Positions 12,884-25,641 of a DNA stretch of 64,000 nucleotides are shown one piece after another. The stretch comes from Laetiporus sulphureus 93-53 (Eukaryota > Basidiomycota > Agaricomycetes > Polyporales > Laetiporaceae), in NCBI RefSeq assembly GCF_001632365.1, contig NW_024468578.1:2972-66971 (forward strand), given 5' to 3'. A program made the translations under genes and the position numbers. A model generated the notes under the pieces. It saw nothing but the letters and a program-made list of their open reading frames with translations. It was not told the DNA's origin and searched no databases. Position 1 is the first letter of the stretch. Every line of letters starts with the position of its first letter.

Positions 12884-15447
12884 AGGTGCACATGTGAACC
12901 TTGGTGTACGGTGGACGCTCTATCTACTTACGATGCCACGTTCTAGTCTGTCGTTTAGTGAGAGATAGGCTGTTGTAAGTACAACCATTGTCTGCGAACC
13001 GGAGAGTCGAGACGAGCATCTACGGTCGTACCGCTTGGTTGCACGCTATTTGCCATAACTTACTTCGGACTGTATCAAGGACTTTCACGCTTGTTGACGG
13101 TCATGTAGCCTGACGTGTTGACGAGCAGCATTCATACCCAGTGTTACAATATCATTGCGGTTAATTCTCAATCCGCGTGGACCCAACCATGCATGCAAGC
13201 CACGCCAGTACATCATATGAGTTCGGAAGGGATGCTGACTTTTTTTTCTGATACATCGTAGGCACTAACGCATCTGGCAGATGCGCGAGTCGAGACGATG
13301 CGGAATGCGAGAGCAGCAGCATTGTGTCATTGACTTCCCGGTCAGTCCTCTCAAACCTTTCATGTCTTCCCATATAGTTGAGGCTCATTTGACAGATCGA
13401 TTCGCCAATGACAACAGCGGTTCCGCAAGCTTTGTTGTTTCTCCCTGACATCCCGCTATCGAATTTGGTCGCAAAGGAATCCATTGGCACTGAGGGCCCG
13501 CTGATGGTTCGTTTGCGTCTCAATGTGTGCGAGGATGAATAACTGGGCGACGGTGTGTGCAAATGCCCTACATCACTCACAACGACTCTACGCCCTGTTT
13601 TCATTGCTAACAGTCCCGCAAAACAGCGTGTCCCGTCATCTTCTCGAAACGATAACGCTCGGACTCGTTTTATCTCGAAACACACTTCCCAGTGCCGAGG
13701 CGATCCATCCTGTCACCATCTGCCTTCCATCACCGACAGAGTAGCTCCTCAGAGACGTCTATGCGCGTTGCCGCTCGACGATTTTTACGGTCTGAGAGAA
13801 ATCGTGCGACAAAGGGAAGCCAAGGTTCAGCGTCATGCTGATGTGCATAACTGTCGGAATGGTCTTTTTTCGCTCACGTGTGTGCTCTACGATGCTATAC
13901 CTGAGCGAAGCGGCGCGGTAGTGCGACCAAGCTGGAGGAAGAGCGCACTGGGTGGTGCGACCCTTGGTGCCGTTGAATACTGTTCGTCAACATCAGTGAT
14001 GATCGATGAACAATGAGGATGCCAACGTTCCGGGGATATGGAGATCCATGACGTCTACTCAGCTCGAAGTCATCTGTCAGGCACTTTCGGTCCATCCGAC
14101 ATGTCATAAGTACGTTCGCCTGCGCATTCATAATCTTGTTTAGTAGAAACTGATTTTAACGCCCAAATGGCGTGCAGTGGATCGCCTGCCTCAACCAGCC
14201 CGCTTTCCAAAGGATGCATGTTGTGGAAAGCAAGGCAACGCAAACACCGAGTGTTCAGACACATCCTCCGAACTAATGCTCGAGACACATCTTGACTTCC
14301 AGTTGTATCCTTTACGCCGGAGCACAAGCTCTCGAGAGCGAGGCTGCTCAACCTGCTTGTGTCCATGTGCAGGATTATCTGATGTATCATGAACTTCGCA
14401 GATCGCGACATTCATTTGTGAATCCCCGTCCTGGCTCAGTCAATGATACCTTTCGTCCCTTCTGGATGCGTTCGAACGTGAGCTCTTTCTCCTCCCTACG
14501 AAATCCTTGCATTCAGCTGGATTGCGATCGCCTCTTCGCTGTTGACAGATTGGGAGCTATATGCTGCGACTAGCAGGCTGGCTAGTGTACAGCTTTGCCA
14601 TCACCGGTGAGCCGTTGATATGATCTCCGCGGAACAGGAGACGCTAGCCGACCGCATTACTGGTAGGAGGTCCATTTACCAACAGACATGATGATCCATG
14701 ATTGCGATCGGAGCGCATTTGGGTGGGCGCCAGGCAAAGCCCTCTCTATGGCCTCATACGTTTTCAAAGTCGAAATAACTGCCTGAATGGTAATCGTCTT
14801 CGGCTGGACAGTCTCCAGATTATTTCGTTGTGTCGTTCTGGCCTGGATGGATAAGTTGGCAGACCTACCTCCCCTTCCAACTGCGTCGACCAGTCACGCG
14901 TACGTCTGACATGGGCATTTTCGGCGCCGTCACATTAGCGTGCATCCCCGCAGATCGCATGACCATTGGTTTATCAAGCTTTTCTTTGAGATCTTGGGCT
15001 GTAGCAGTCCTTGCCACAGGGATTTACCTGTAAGGAGCGTATGGGCAATCATAGATGTAGACGTCGAGATCATTCTCCCAGTCAATCTGCCTCCATGACG
15101 ACAATACATGTGTTTATGCTCCGCGCAATCCTGAAGATTGCTGTAAGTTATCGAGATTTGGTGGCTCTCGCTTCACGCCGACTCGGCTTACCAGCGCTGT
15201 CACTGATACCCGCAGATTCAGCGCTCAGCTGCAACGGCCACTTATCTATCCAACCCGAGCGTCTGTCGGACTTCGCCTCCCACGTCAACCTTCGCGAGGA
15301 TGCTTGTGTTATGCCCCAAGGGAAAACCCGCAGCTATCGAAGGCATGCTCGACCACATGATCTTCAAAGCCACGCACCTTGTAGTGCCGCCGAAATGCAG
15401 CCTCTACCGATAACTCTTGCGTCTCTCTCCTGCTGTCCAACCTAGCA
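12884..15447. other. Gene-poor interval
   Basis: Includes the 3' end of the glycoprotein gene. The longest frames (13161-13685 and 14070-14411, both - strand; 15011-15445, + strand) show no recognisable motif and no consistent splice partners. If coding material was once present it is now beyond recognition by eye. Confidence 0.45.
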
Positions 15448-16712
15448 ATGCGGCATCAGACTGCTCTGCTACTCACTTCCAGACAAGGACATTTCGCCTT
15501 GGGGATATCGAAGCTTCCCAAGCCTGGTCCAGGAGAGATATTAATCAACGTGCGCGCGACAGCATTGAATCCTGTCGACTGGAAGATATATGCTCTCGGG
15601 ATCATTGTCAACAAGTACCCTGCAGTCCTCGGAAGTGATATCGCAGGCGTAGTCGAAGACGTTGGTGAGGGTGTCGCTGGTTTCTCTAGAGGCGACAGAG
15701 TGTTCGTGCTTTCTCCTAGCTTGCAGTTTCCTATCCCGAGGGAGCTGAGAAATACCTAGACTTACTCAAGGTGTCATCAATGTGAATAGTCACTCCAGCT
15801 TCCAACAATACGCGCTCGGATTTTCTGATGTGACTGCGAAGGTGGGCTAGATATCGCGAACTCACGTTTATTCCTTATCAATATCCCTCCTCGCAGATTC
15901 CAGAGCACCTCACCTTCGAGCAAGCTGCGACGATTCCTCTCGCTCTCGCAACCGCCGCTGTTGGCCTGTTCAACCAGTACTCGGAATCTGGCAGTGCGCA
16001 CCTGTACCCGCCATGGGAGCCTGGTGGGCGTGGCAAATATGATGGAGAGCCATTCCTCGTCTTTGGCGGTTCAAGCTCTGTAGGCCAATATGGTAGGTCG
16101 CACACACAGCACTGCTGTACTTGTGCTTACCTGTCTCTCAAGTCATACAGCTTGCCAAATTGGCGGGCTTTGAACCGATCATTACCACAGCCTCGCCTCA
16201 CAACGCCAAGTATCTTCTTGACCTCGGAGCGACGCACGTTCTTGATCGCCACCTCTCCGCTGACGACACTCGTTCAGAGATCTTTCATATCACTTCCAAG
16301 CCTATTCAGACCATATACGATGCTGTGTCTTTGTTAGAGACGCAGAATATGGCATATGATATCCTGGCTACAGGAGGATGCCTTGTGTTGGTTCTAAACG
16401 AAGTTCTAGATAAAAAGAAGAAGAGGGAGGACAAACGTGTTGTCAAGGTTTCTGGAAGCACCGTCGTGCCGGAAGAAAATAGAGCAATGGGTATCAGTTT
16501 GTATTCGAGACTATCCGCGCTGCTGGACGAGGGCATCATAAAAGTGCGTACCTGAGTTTTTTTATTGCCATCAACCATGATCAATCCTTGTAAAGCCGAA
16601 CAGGGTCGAGATTCTGCCGAATGGTCTTGAAGGTATTTCCGATGGTTTGGCGCGGCTTGGGAATGGAGTCAGCAATATCAAGCTGGTTGCGCGCCCGATG
16701 GATACTCTGTGA
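15448..16712 (+). CDS. Zinc-type/quinone oxidoreductase (MDR, enoyl-reductase-like), copy 1
   Basis: NADPH-dependent medium-chain reductase, probably of the zinc-free quinone-reductase group (ToxD-like in fungal annotation). Exons 15448-15701, 15760-15841, 15897-16092, 16143-16543 and 16596-16712 give 349 aa. The N-terminal GroES-like fold has GPGEILI, NPVDWK and PAVLGSDIAG. The Rossmann part has FGGSSSVGQYV (phosphate-binding loop), then TASPHNAKYL and LGATHVLD. The C-terminus is IKLVARP. The first donor (GTTCGT at 15702) is weak and was chosen because it is the only choice that keeps the frame to SSFQQYALG. Gene structure and sequence match a paralogue at 42707-44022. The substrate is unknown. 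Confidence 0.88.
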
Positions 16713-17261
16713 CCTTTCATCGAGGATGCATAGCTCTGGTCGACGTACAAGTCATGCGTGGAATGTGAATTCACTCGTACAGTCTTCGGTGGCGATGTTC
16801 GACGAGCGTCTGGCACAATCGATGTCGAGAAATTCGGCGAAGCTGCCCTTCCAGTCGCTAGCATGAGGTGCTTCATGGGTCATGTTTTCAGGCGCCTTCT
16901 TCCGTTAAGGTCTACTTAGTGGTTGCACAGCCTGCCTCGAGATCTGCAAGACAAAGATAGTGCATCATGATCCATTCTATGATGGGACGTCGTATGCCTT
17001 GTTCTCCTGCGATTCATGACCATCAAGCGTTGCTAGCCTCTCAAACAACTCGCCGGGAAAGGCACAACGTCATATTGTTAATAGTTATCGTTTCAGGCCT
17101 ATCCGTGGTCTTGCGTGATAGGGCACTGGTATCGATTGTTCTATGCACAGGGCGTGCACAGCCTTTTTGTCGTTTCGGGGGATAAATAGAAGCGTACAGC
17201 GCAGACTCTTTCCATCAGCTACCTAACAGCCAGACGTGAACGCGCCACATCACCTACCGAT
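16713..17261. promoter_or_regulatory. Intergenic region with TATA box
   Basis: No gene seen. GATAAATAGA at 17181-17190 lies about 75 bp upstream of the next start codon and is its likely TATA box. Confidence 0.5.
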
Positions 17262-17983
17262 ATGCTTGCTCCCTCTGCGGCAAAGAAATTGACCTTGGCG
17301 CGGTCCTTATATTTGACGCCCCTGCTGACCCTGACCTCTTATACAGGTTCATACGCAGGACCCAGTCCGAACAACTTGCCATCGACAAACAGTAGCATTG
17401 CCTTCGAGCACGCGCCACATGCAGAGCTGGCGCAGCTACGATCCCCGGAGCTTCCCGAGCCCTGGTCGGGTATCGAACGTTACCTGGCAGTCGGGTGCTG
17501 GAAAAGAATGATCTTCGAGCACCTCTTTGGGATCGTTCGTGTTTATCAAGTGGGCTGGATCTTGACATATGTTAGTGCGGAGATTGGGAGAACCATTCTC
17601 GGATATCGGCAGAGCCCCAGCCCTTCTTCGAGACAGACGTCATGGTGGTCTGCGTCGAGGGCGGAGGCATGCTCGCGCTGTCGAGCTACATCCTGCCGTT
17701 AACACTCTTCAAAGACGAATTTTACGAGGAGGAGGTTACATGGGGTTGTTCGACCCTCGAGCAGGCTGCTATCATTTGGGGTATCCCTTTGGCGGTGGTG
17801 GTCACCATTTTGTTCGGACAGGCCTTGGGGTTGGTAGTGATGCGACGATGGCTGGAGGAGTGGTCTATTATCTTGCAGGATGTCTCTGTCAAAAGGGCAC
17901 TCACCTCAAGCGCGACGGGTCTACCATTAACGATTGTGGCGAGCATTGCTGTCTACCAATTCGTCGACTTCTTCAAGAGCTAG
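17262..17983 (+). CDS. Small membrane protein of unknown function (orphan 1)
   Basis: Not recognised. Two exons, 17262-17570 and 17621-17983, joined by a 50-nt GT-AG intron in phase 0, give 223 aa. The N-terminus is signal- or anchor-like (SLYLTPLLTLTSYTGSYA). Two clear hydrophobic helices follow in the second half (AAIIWGIPLAVVVTILFGQA and GLPLTIVASIAVYQFV), with a shorter one at LALSSYILPLTLF. The TATA box at 17181 and the clean splice support a real gene. It is one of three unrelated-looking membrane proteins between 17 and 24.5 kb. Confidence 0.55.
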
Positions 17984-20900
17984 TGATGTGTTCGACAATG
18001 TAAATTTCCCGATACTCACATGTGAATACCATTCTATGCTCACAATACGACAGCTAATTGCTTCTCAGTGCCCCAGATCGTATTGAGGACGATAGACGGC
18101 ACGTAAGGCGAGACGGTGGCACAGTACAGTAAGGTGTACAGACGGGGGCTGATGCATGCGGACGGTCAGACGGACGGGATGATATGTGTACTGAAATGGA
18201 TTCATGAGGACGTTGTGCAATGTGTCAGGCAGTCAGTGCAGACAGAGGTTACCCAGCTTCGGTGCATTGGACCATATGTTCATGGAGATTATATATGTCT
18301 GTTTTGATGAATAAGTCAATTCCACGATAAGCCTATTCTCACGTCGATGGCCAGTCGCTTGCAAGCTTAAGTCTGAGCCAGCTGTGTTGACGGTCAGATC
18401 AAAGAAAAGAAAATTAGGTCGCGATGGCCAAAATCGATTGATCAGTCAGCGATCTGATGTCAGCAATGTGGCGCAACTACCGGGCTTCCTCTCGTTAGCT
18501 GTTTCAACGCGGTCCTGTACATCTTGTCAACTGGTAACAAAATCTTGCACTGGCATTATAGGTTTGCAACTAAATCTATGTCATACATATACTTGACTGT
18601 ACGTTGCTGGTGCATCAGTATTGCTGGTGATATTTGCGTCTCGCGAGCGACCGTCGCCATATGACTTGTTGGATTCTAGATTAAGTCCTTCAGCCCATGT
18701 GTTGTTCGATGCTAATTGGTTTTCTAGAGCCCTGCTCGCGGCACCACACATCAACAATCATTTCTCGCGCAACTGTCATAATCGTGGTGGTAAGGTACTC
18801 AGTATGCTAATTCACAGCTTACGTAGGAAGCAAAAGCTGTTCGCCTCTGAACTCCAGCGGGCACCATCTATCATAGTGACATTACGAAGATGCGCGATCG
18901 GTGAAGTTCGACCTGCTATTGCGTAATAAAGAGTGAGCGATCACTTTAGATCATGCTGTGTCCTATGATCACAGGTGCCACGGCTTCATCGAACATAGAG
19001 CAGTACCAGATGAAGGCTACACCCATGCCTCAACAGCCTGGATGGACAAATAGCCACGCTTCGTTTGCAAATATATTTGCTGAAGTCAGCATTCATAACC
19101 CGTTGGTGCTGATCTAGATTGTCGAAAATGCTCTGCCACCCAGTGCCACATACATCTTGCTACGCATACAGCCGGTAAAACACAGCTTCTGTATCATCGT
19201 ATTTTCTGATGGTAGGAATGACATGCTCACAATGGTTTCTCACATATATTCTCCATCCCCGCATAGCAGAAATCCGCAGCGCATGGACTTCATCTACTAG
19301 CATTCATGACGTAGACACAGCGCCCGTGAATTTCAGCACATTGCGGGGCACTCCTTCAGGTATTGTTCGCTGCACAGGATCACACAAACTTCCCAGTTCA
19401 GTCAACTCACAAATATAATTAACACCATCTATCTTACTCATAACCAGCTTCCCAGCATAATCGGGTTCGCCACACCAGCGATATCATTTGTGCAAATGGT
19501 GATCACCACTATCACAGAGACTTCGACTTTCGCACAGCATTCTACTGCCGTTCACTCTCCTACCCCAGCTACCTTCTCTGCGCAGCGGGATTCGCATGCC
19601 AGAACCTACGCATGCAGCATCATGAGGCATCGCCACAATGCCATGCTCCCCAATCTCTAGAAACCGTGACAGGCCCATGCAGCTCATCCTTTAGATCCTG
19701 GCGGATCAACATCGGTGACCAATTCGTGGAATGGACCTAGGTTGGTGGGTGGGGCTGGCCATTCACATGGCCTGTTGCGGAGACATGAAGAACCATCCTC
19801 GGCTACCGCAACAGCCTGTAGCCTTTCTTGTCAGGAGGTCAGCATCCTGGGTGCAGGGATAATCAAAGTACCCGTCTATCTCATGTTGGTGGCGGACATC
19901 ATATCAACAGGGCAGAAAGGCGGCGTACTGATCTGCTTCCATTTACATGCGGCGACATGCATGGCGCTTCTGGACTTCGAGTACAGAACCAATTGTCATG
20001 TCGCAGTGTACCCTTTTTGGACATGGCAATCATCGGCCTTGATGGATACACACTAGACATAGCAGTCACATGAGGGCTTATGCTGCTGGAAGACGAAGAG
20101 ATATTCATAAACAAGTTCAACATGGCTAAGGTGCTTGGTTCAAGTGCGACCGGTTAGACGCCTATTGTGGCCGGCATCTGGGTATATACGCTATGCGTCA
20201 TCAGACATAGGGCCATAGTGGCGTGCCAGATGGTATGTTTTCAAAGAAGAAGGTGTGGGACAGTTCTGAGACATCTGTACATCAGCGTTTCCCTCTCAAT
20301 GATACCTGCGAGTGAATAATTGAACTTATCCTCATTATAAACTTTTCCGAACATCGTACTTGACCCCACTACTGATTATGGACCTGCAATGCTTTCACGA
20401 TCTTGTGGAATTAGGGGAGATATACGTTGTTCTTCGTGCCCCCCGCGTTTTGCGTTAATGCAAAAATATTCTCGAAATTAAACCGAGCAGGGAATCAACA
20501 ATTATGACGGTGCAGAGAACGCACCAATGAAATTCTGCATGCTGTAGCCATATGCACGGAGAGGACATATCATACCGCTAAATGGTATCTCGACGCAACG
20601 GATACGCCGACGAGAATAACATTTCATAGAAGCCACATCTGCATTCCTTAGCTTGTATGAGTATTTTTGACACCTTGGTGTGATCCGGCTGACTTACAAC
20701 TATGACGCATTGTAGGCCAGGTGAATGCTCGCGTTTTCAGTCGCCGGCCAGACGAACAGTGAGCGCCTCGCCAGGGCCATCAAGAGGGTGTGGCACCAAG
20801 CATCTGGCGCATGGCCAGTAGAGATCTCTTGAACTGGACGCGTCAAATTGTGGGTGGGTGCCTTCGTCGACATGTCCCCGAGCTAGTACCCACAGTCGCG

Positions 20901-21337
20901 TGGCTAACGTAGAAGTACGAACGTATGAACAGTTGTCGTCCATAGACATGCGAGCGTAAGGGGTGGCACATGAACACAGCTTCGCCATGAATGTCCGAGG
21001 GTGACACAGTTGCGGCACGTGTATATTTCAGTGGCCCGAGACAACAATAGGCACACTGCGCGTCGTCAAGATGCCCTTGCCACTATGATGGCCGTTCAGG
21101 CAGCCGCGGAGACGAGAACAGACGAGGTCCTAAAAGAAAGGCTATACGAGCATGCTGTGCGTGGGAGGGAGACAAGTTCCGCTTGGCAGTCAGTGGCACA
21201 ATCACGCAAATAGAACAAACTCACGCTAGGATAGAGACATCTTTCTGTGTATAAAGATGCCCTGGAATTACCAAGACTCTCGCTGCCTCCCCCTTCGCCA
21301 CCCCTCGCCAGAGACATACTAACCAGTCGTCGCTACA
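17984..21337. other. Gene-poor interval ending in a TATA box
   Basis: About 3.3 kb of near-50% GC DNA with only short frames. A 113-codon frame at 19715-20056 (+) has one hydrophobic stretch (IIKVPVYLMLVADII) but no start context or partners, so it is not called. TATAAAG at 21250-21256 is the likely TATA box of the next gene, 82-88 bp upstream of its ATG. Confidence 0.45.
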
Positions 21338-22037
21338 ATGTCTGCAACACAGGGATTCGGGGTCGAACCTGCGGAGCCGATGGATCATTGGCGAGACACG
21401 TACCTCCAGGGCGCAAGGTCGCTGTCTTCTTCCTGGACCTTCCAACCGGCGCGGTCCCACAACCTGGGCAGAGGAACAAGCACCCAGTCGCCCCACGGTG
21501 CTACCGATACAGAGATATTCGTGGAAGCTTCTATGGCCGAACGATTTCGGTTCCGAGTCGTCCTCAGACGCATGACCGTCGCCGCGCTGAGATCCGCAAT
21601 CTGCGCGGCCCTCGGTGGCTCTATCACCCACGACGTCTTTCCATGGTCATATAGGGTATCATTTCTAAGAACCGTCGTACCCAGTATGGCGGGAAGCTAT
21701 GTCCTAGCACTCCTCGTCAGCTTTATTTGGTCAGCCATGATCAAATGTGGCGTTGTGTCTGGACAAGACGAAGCAAGGGGGATAAACGGATCGGGGCTGA
21801 GGCAAACGTTTCCTCGTTCAATCACAGCGGCAGCTATTACGATCTTCGGGCAAATCTTGGGGGCAATATCTATTCATCCACGAAGACGGAACGTACCTAG
21901 AAGCTGTCCTCTTTGCGCTTGAGACGAGTGGCTATGGTTTGGCATTCGCTGTGATCTTCACGTGTATGGCTCAAATGGCGTTCTACAACGATCGTATGGG
22001 GGAATGCTGGGCGATCATCATTCTGTTCAGCTTTTAG
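21338..22037 (+). CDS. Membrane protein of unknown function (orphan 2), intron approximate
   Basis: Not recognised. An ATG at 21338, 82 bp after a TATA box, opens a frame with hydrophobic segments around SYVLALLVSFIWSAMI. The continuation in another frame (HEDGTYLEAVLF, then GYGLAFAVIFTCMA and CWAIIILFSF) ends at TAG 22035-22037, immediately before a GTAA that looks like a donor site. An intron between about 21747 and 21833 is needed to join them. Several donor/acceptor pairs are possible and none has an ideal consensus, so the middle of the protein is uncertain. About 200 aa. Confidence 0.4.
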
Positions 22038-23713
22038 GTAAGACCTTCATGAGTACCAATCAACTGGAAATGCACTAATGCACTTGCAGCTCAGGATGCT
22101 GAGAAATTCCATTGGCGATCAGGTAGAAATTTCGAATAGCGTGGAGGGTTATGAGTACAATCAACGTACCTCTATATGGGAGGGAATGCAGCGCGACCTG
22201 ATGTCTAGAATATGCATTCGTTTGAAAAGCTATAAAACCTCGTACAATTGAGATAGAATGCCGGTCGATCACGAACGGCGCACTTCCAGGATTTTCAGTA
22301 CCCGCATTAGCTTCAAAGACGAGGTTCGTTAAAGCACTCACAGCCGTCGAAGTCAAGCCCTTTGTGTCTGTAGCTTGACATTCCCCACGGTCAGGTGATA
22401 TTAGGATCGTCGAAGTGGCGTACCAACGCCACTCGCGCACAGGCACCTCACAATGCGATGCACCACCAGATTCATGTCACTCAAGCGGTGTGGATTGTGC
22501 AGCGATGCGACAGTCACTGGTAACGAAGCACCATAGCATTCTGAGTACAGTGAGTGCGTTACATGGGTACCACATAAATATCAGAGCACTTCGCCGCAGA
22601 CTCTGCCTCCAACCCTTCGCATCTTTAGGAACCTCACATACCGCTGTGCTTTCCACCAGCAGAAGTCCACTAGGTTGTACCAATGCACACCCAGTTCAGG
22701 AAGACCTCGTGTGCGAACGCCATTCGCAGCCTCAGCGCCTCCTCCACGCCCCCATATGTCGATCCGATAGGCCAAGTACTGGACATCGACGACTTGCGAT
22801 GCGCACCGGGTTCAGCTTGAGACGCGTTCGAACACGCCACAGAGCGTACGTGGTAATCAGACAGGGGATTGACCTTTATGGGTACTCTTATAATCATCTT
22901 CACAGACGGCTTATTCGTTTAGTCGCGCGCATTGAGATTGTACCAAGAGTACCCACGCAACCGAAAGTCGGCATATTGACTGCGGCTGGTCTCGCCAATA
23001 TTGTTGCACTCGAGGTTAGTGAACACGGTGTCGGGATAGCCATCCTGCCCAGAAGCATCACGGACCGCTGACCACCGAGCATGCAGTCACATTGAGCGCG
23101 ATGGTATTTAACCATGGGACTGGCTGCATTATTGGCTTTGGCGCTCTTCATAGTGTTTCTGGCCATTTTGCATCGCGATCTATTTAGGCCAAGTACTCTC
23201 ATTGCACCGGTGCTGCATGCTAGCGCTCATCCGGATGATGTTGCGGGACATAGCCTTTGAAGTTTGCGGGTTGTGGTACCTGGCAAGACGTACTCGGGAG
23301 CTGTGGCGCTGCAAGAATAGCATGTGAGGCCGTGGCTAGAGCTAATATACATGCCATTGAGCCCCGGAATAAGAAAGCTGTGATCACGAAGGAACTGTGC
23401 GAAGGTTGTCTTCGACTCCGTGTGGCTGTGTGCCTGGAATTCGGCACCGACGAAGTTAGCGGCCTAGGATAAGTAAACGCTTTCAGATGAAAGACGTTTG
23501 CCACTGCCCTGTGGCGATGCGCCATCGCTCCTGAGGAATGCACCAGTCCGATTGCGATGATGCGATACGTCATGCATTCATGTCTCGATCGGTTGTAATG
23601 TGGCACGGTGCCACAGAGGGCGTCCATTCTTTGCATAAATAGGTTCGTACTCTTCCAACAAGCCGCCCTCGTCTTGTCGCCACATCCTGCACTCCACACA
23701 CACCCATCCAAGG
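22038..23713. other. Possible degraded gene; TATA box at the end
   Basis: Short + strand segments with membrane-protein character occur (GILTAAGLANIVALE near 22,990; a 48-codon frame from ATG 23114 with LAALLALALFIVFLAILH), but I could not join them in phase. This may be a decayed relative of its neighbours. GCATAAAT at 23633-23640 lies 74-81 bp upstream of the next start codon. Confidence 0.3.
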
Positions 23714-24523
23714 ATGTCACTCGTTCTTCCTCCTGCAGCATTCGTGAGGGATTCATTTCACAGCGAACGAGTATGCCCGCCTTCGACGCTTCTGGATGAG
23801 AAGTTGTCCCCTTCACCCACTGACGAGAAGAGCACGTCCCCCGCACCACCACTCTATCTCGCCACCTCTCGCGACTGCGCATCACTATCCTCCCTCTCCA
23901 CGACCACGACCGTGTTCCTCCTACCGCCACCTAGCGCCACCAAAGCATCCGGTCGGACTACGCAACAAAGAGTCGTTTCTGCAATAGACCACCTTTCATC
24001 TGCATTCAGATGCATCGGCACTGTTCTCTTCGTCATAACTTTCTTTAGCGTGCACACGACGCTATACATGATGCGCTATGCAGCGCCAGCTACAGTGTGG
24101 TCCTTGATTTGCGGTTACTTCGGCTGGACATCATTGATTCAAGTGGATGGCGCGGACACAGGAACAACCTCACACTCCGGCGTCGCGGCGGCCAGTGCGC
24201 TCGGTGGTACAATTCTCGGAGCGGCGATCGGGCTGTGGGTCGCTTTGAGGTCTCTGCCGCGCGAGGGAGAGGAGACTGAAGAAAGCACGGAACGCGAGGA
24301 TTCAGATATCCGAGGTCCCAGGAGAAATCATAAGGGCTGGAAAAGGTTTTGGCTAGGTATAATCTTCGGTCTGTGTGGCCAATCCGTGGGCGCGGCCACC
24401 TTGCATGGCAGAGCGGGAGTTCCGAGCACTTTGCGTGCTATTCAGGCGAGTGCAGTTGGAGAAGCCGCTCTCCTTCCAGCAGTATTTTTAACGGTGTTAT
24501 TATCGTGGCTTTGGCGCATCTGA
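23714..24523 (+). CDS. Multi-pass membrane protein of unknown function (orphan 3)
   Basis: Not recognised. Single exon, 269 aa. The first 90 residues are Ser/Thr/Pro-rich and probably disordered. Hydrophobic segments follow at VLFVITFFSVHTTLY, TVWSLICGYFGWTSL, ASALGGTILGAAIGLWVAL, FWLGIIFGLCGQSVGAA and LLPAVFLTVLLSWLWRI, separated by a charged loop (GEETEESTERE). Its TATA box sits 74-81 bp upstream, the same layout as orphans 1 and 2. No sequence similarity among the three is obvious by eye. Confidence 0.6.
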   Translation: MSLVLPPAAFVRDSFHSERVCPPSTLLDEKLSPSPTDEKSTSPAPPLYLATSRDCASLSSLSTTTTVFLLPPPSATKASGRTTQQRVVSAIDHLSSAFRCIGTVLFVITFFSVHTTLYMMRYAAPATVWSLICGYFGWTSLIQVDGADTGTTSHSGVAAASALGGTILGAAIGLWVALRSLPREGEETEESTEREDSDIRGPRRNHKGWKRFWLGIIFGLCGQSVGAATLHGRAGVPSTLRAIQASAVGEAALLPAVFLTVLLSWLWRI

Positions 24524-25641
24524 ACTGATCGTCATCGCGGTGACTCAGCCAGCGGCTACTGTAGGATCGATTTAAACTCACCATAATACCCCGGCCGTTA
24601 TGCCATACCTAAAGACAACCCTTGTGATAATACATCTATGTTTATATTAGTCGCCAATCGGTACTCGTTCCACAGAAGAACACTGCAGAGACCGAATTAA
24701 CCGAGGTCGACGCGACCAGCACCAATAATTCCACGTAACCGCGTCCGTATCTTGGCAAGCTACGGACCGACAGTTAGCTTGGTCTTACACCATCCTACAC
24801 AGCTTCTCTGACATTGTCTTCATAGAGTGGTTCGCCAACCGAAGTGGCGCGACTGTACAGCGCAGTGGCATCATCTATCGTCGATTCCTTCGAGTAGATC
24901 ACTCCAGGGACTGTTGTTCATCAAATTGGTCAACATACTCAACCGTATACCTGCTACGAGATGGAAACGCTCACCGAGATCAACTCATCGATATCTGGGT
25001 ACTATGGCTATCATAAAGCTTGAAACGCGTTCCCATCCGATCACCAAGCCTCAGTTGATCAACAGAGGTCCCATCATTATCAATCAATCCACAGGATATC
25101 CAAATATGATAGCTCACCGGCAGCCGGCCTAGCAGAAGCCAGATATCCCTGCATCCTCGGCGCAAGTCATGACTTCTTCAATGACATCTCTCTGGAGACG
25201 TGACCTAGCCCGTGCTTTGCTCCATCTCCCGGTCCAGCGGTTTTTCAATGTGGAACGATACGTACTAGACGATCATCGATCATCCCTCTGGTGGCAGATA
25301 TTCTTCAGCTCTGTCTGTCGGCCCTTTTCGTTTTCGCCAGTACTTGCACGGTCCCAACCTGGTACTCGCCTGCCCGTGTCAAGATCGTGCTCCGTACATC
25401 GTCGTCGGCACCATGGAATATGACGTCACATGTCCCTGCGACTCTGCGATGGAGGGTTCTCTGTGGCCAGCCGTTTGTGCATCATCGCCTCCTCCGTGAA
25501 ACAAGTCGCTGCACAGCTTTTGGGCACTGTTCCCCGCGCTCAGCAAGATCACGTGTACCACGCTCCCGGGCGGCTAAATGACTCCGTCCTTCAGCGCTTT
25601 AAGCTGCACTAGCACTGCTCGAGCTCTCACAAACAACCACC
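24524..25641. other. Gene-poor interval
   Basis: No gene, RNA or repeat recognised. Open frames at 24827-25132 and 25169-25423 (+) have no coding character. The last part contains the 5' region of the next gene. Confidence 0.45.

Noticed and set aside
13161..14411. Minus-strand frames of 174 and 113 codons
   Set aside because: No recognisable motif, no splice partners and no promoter-like element.
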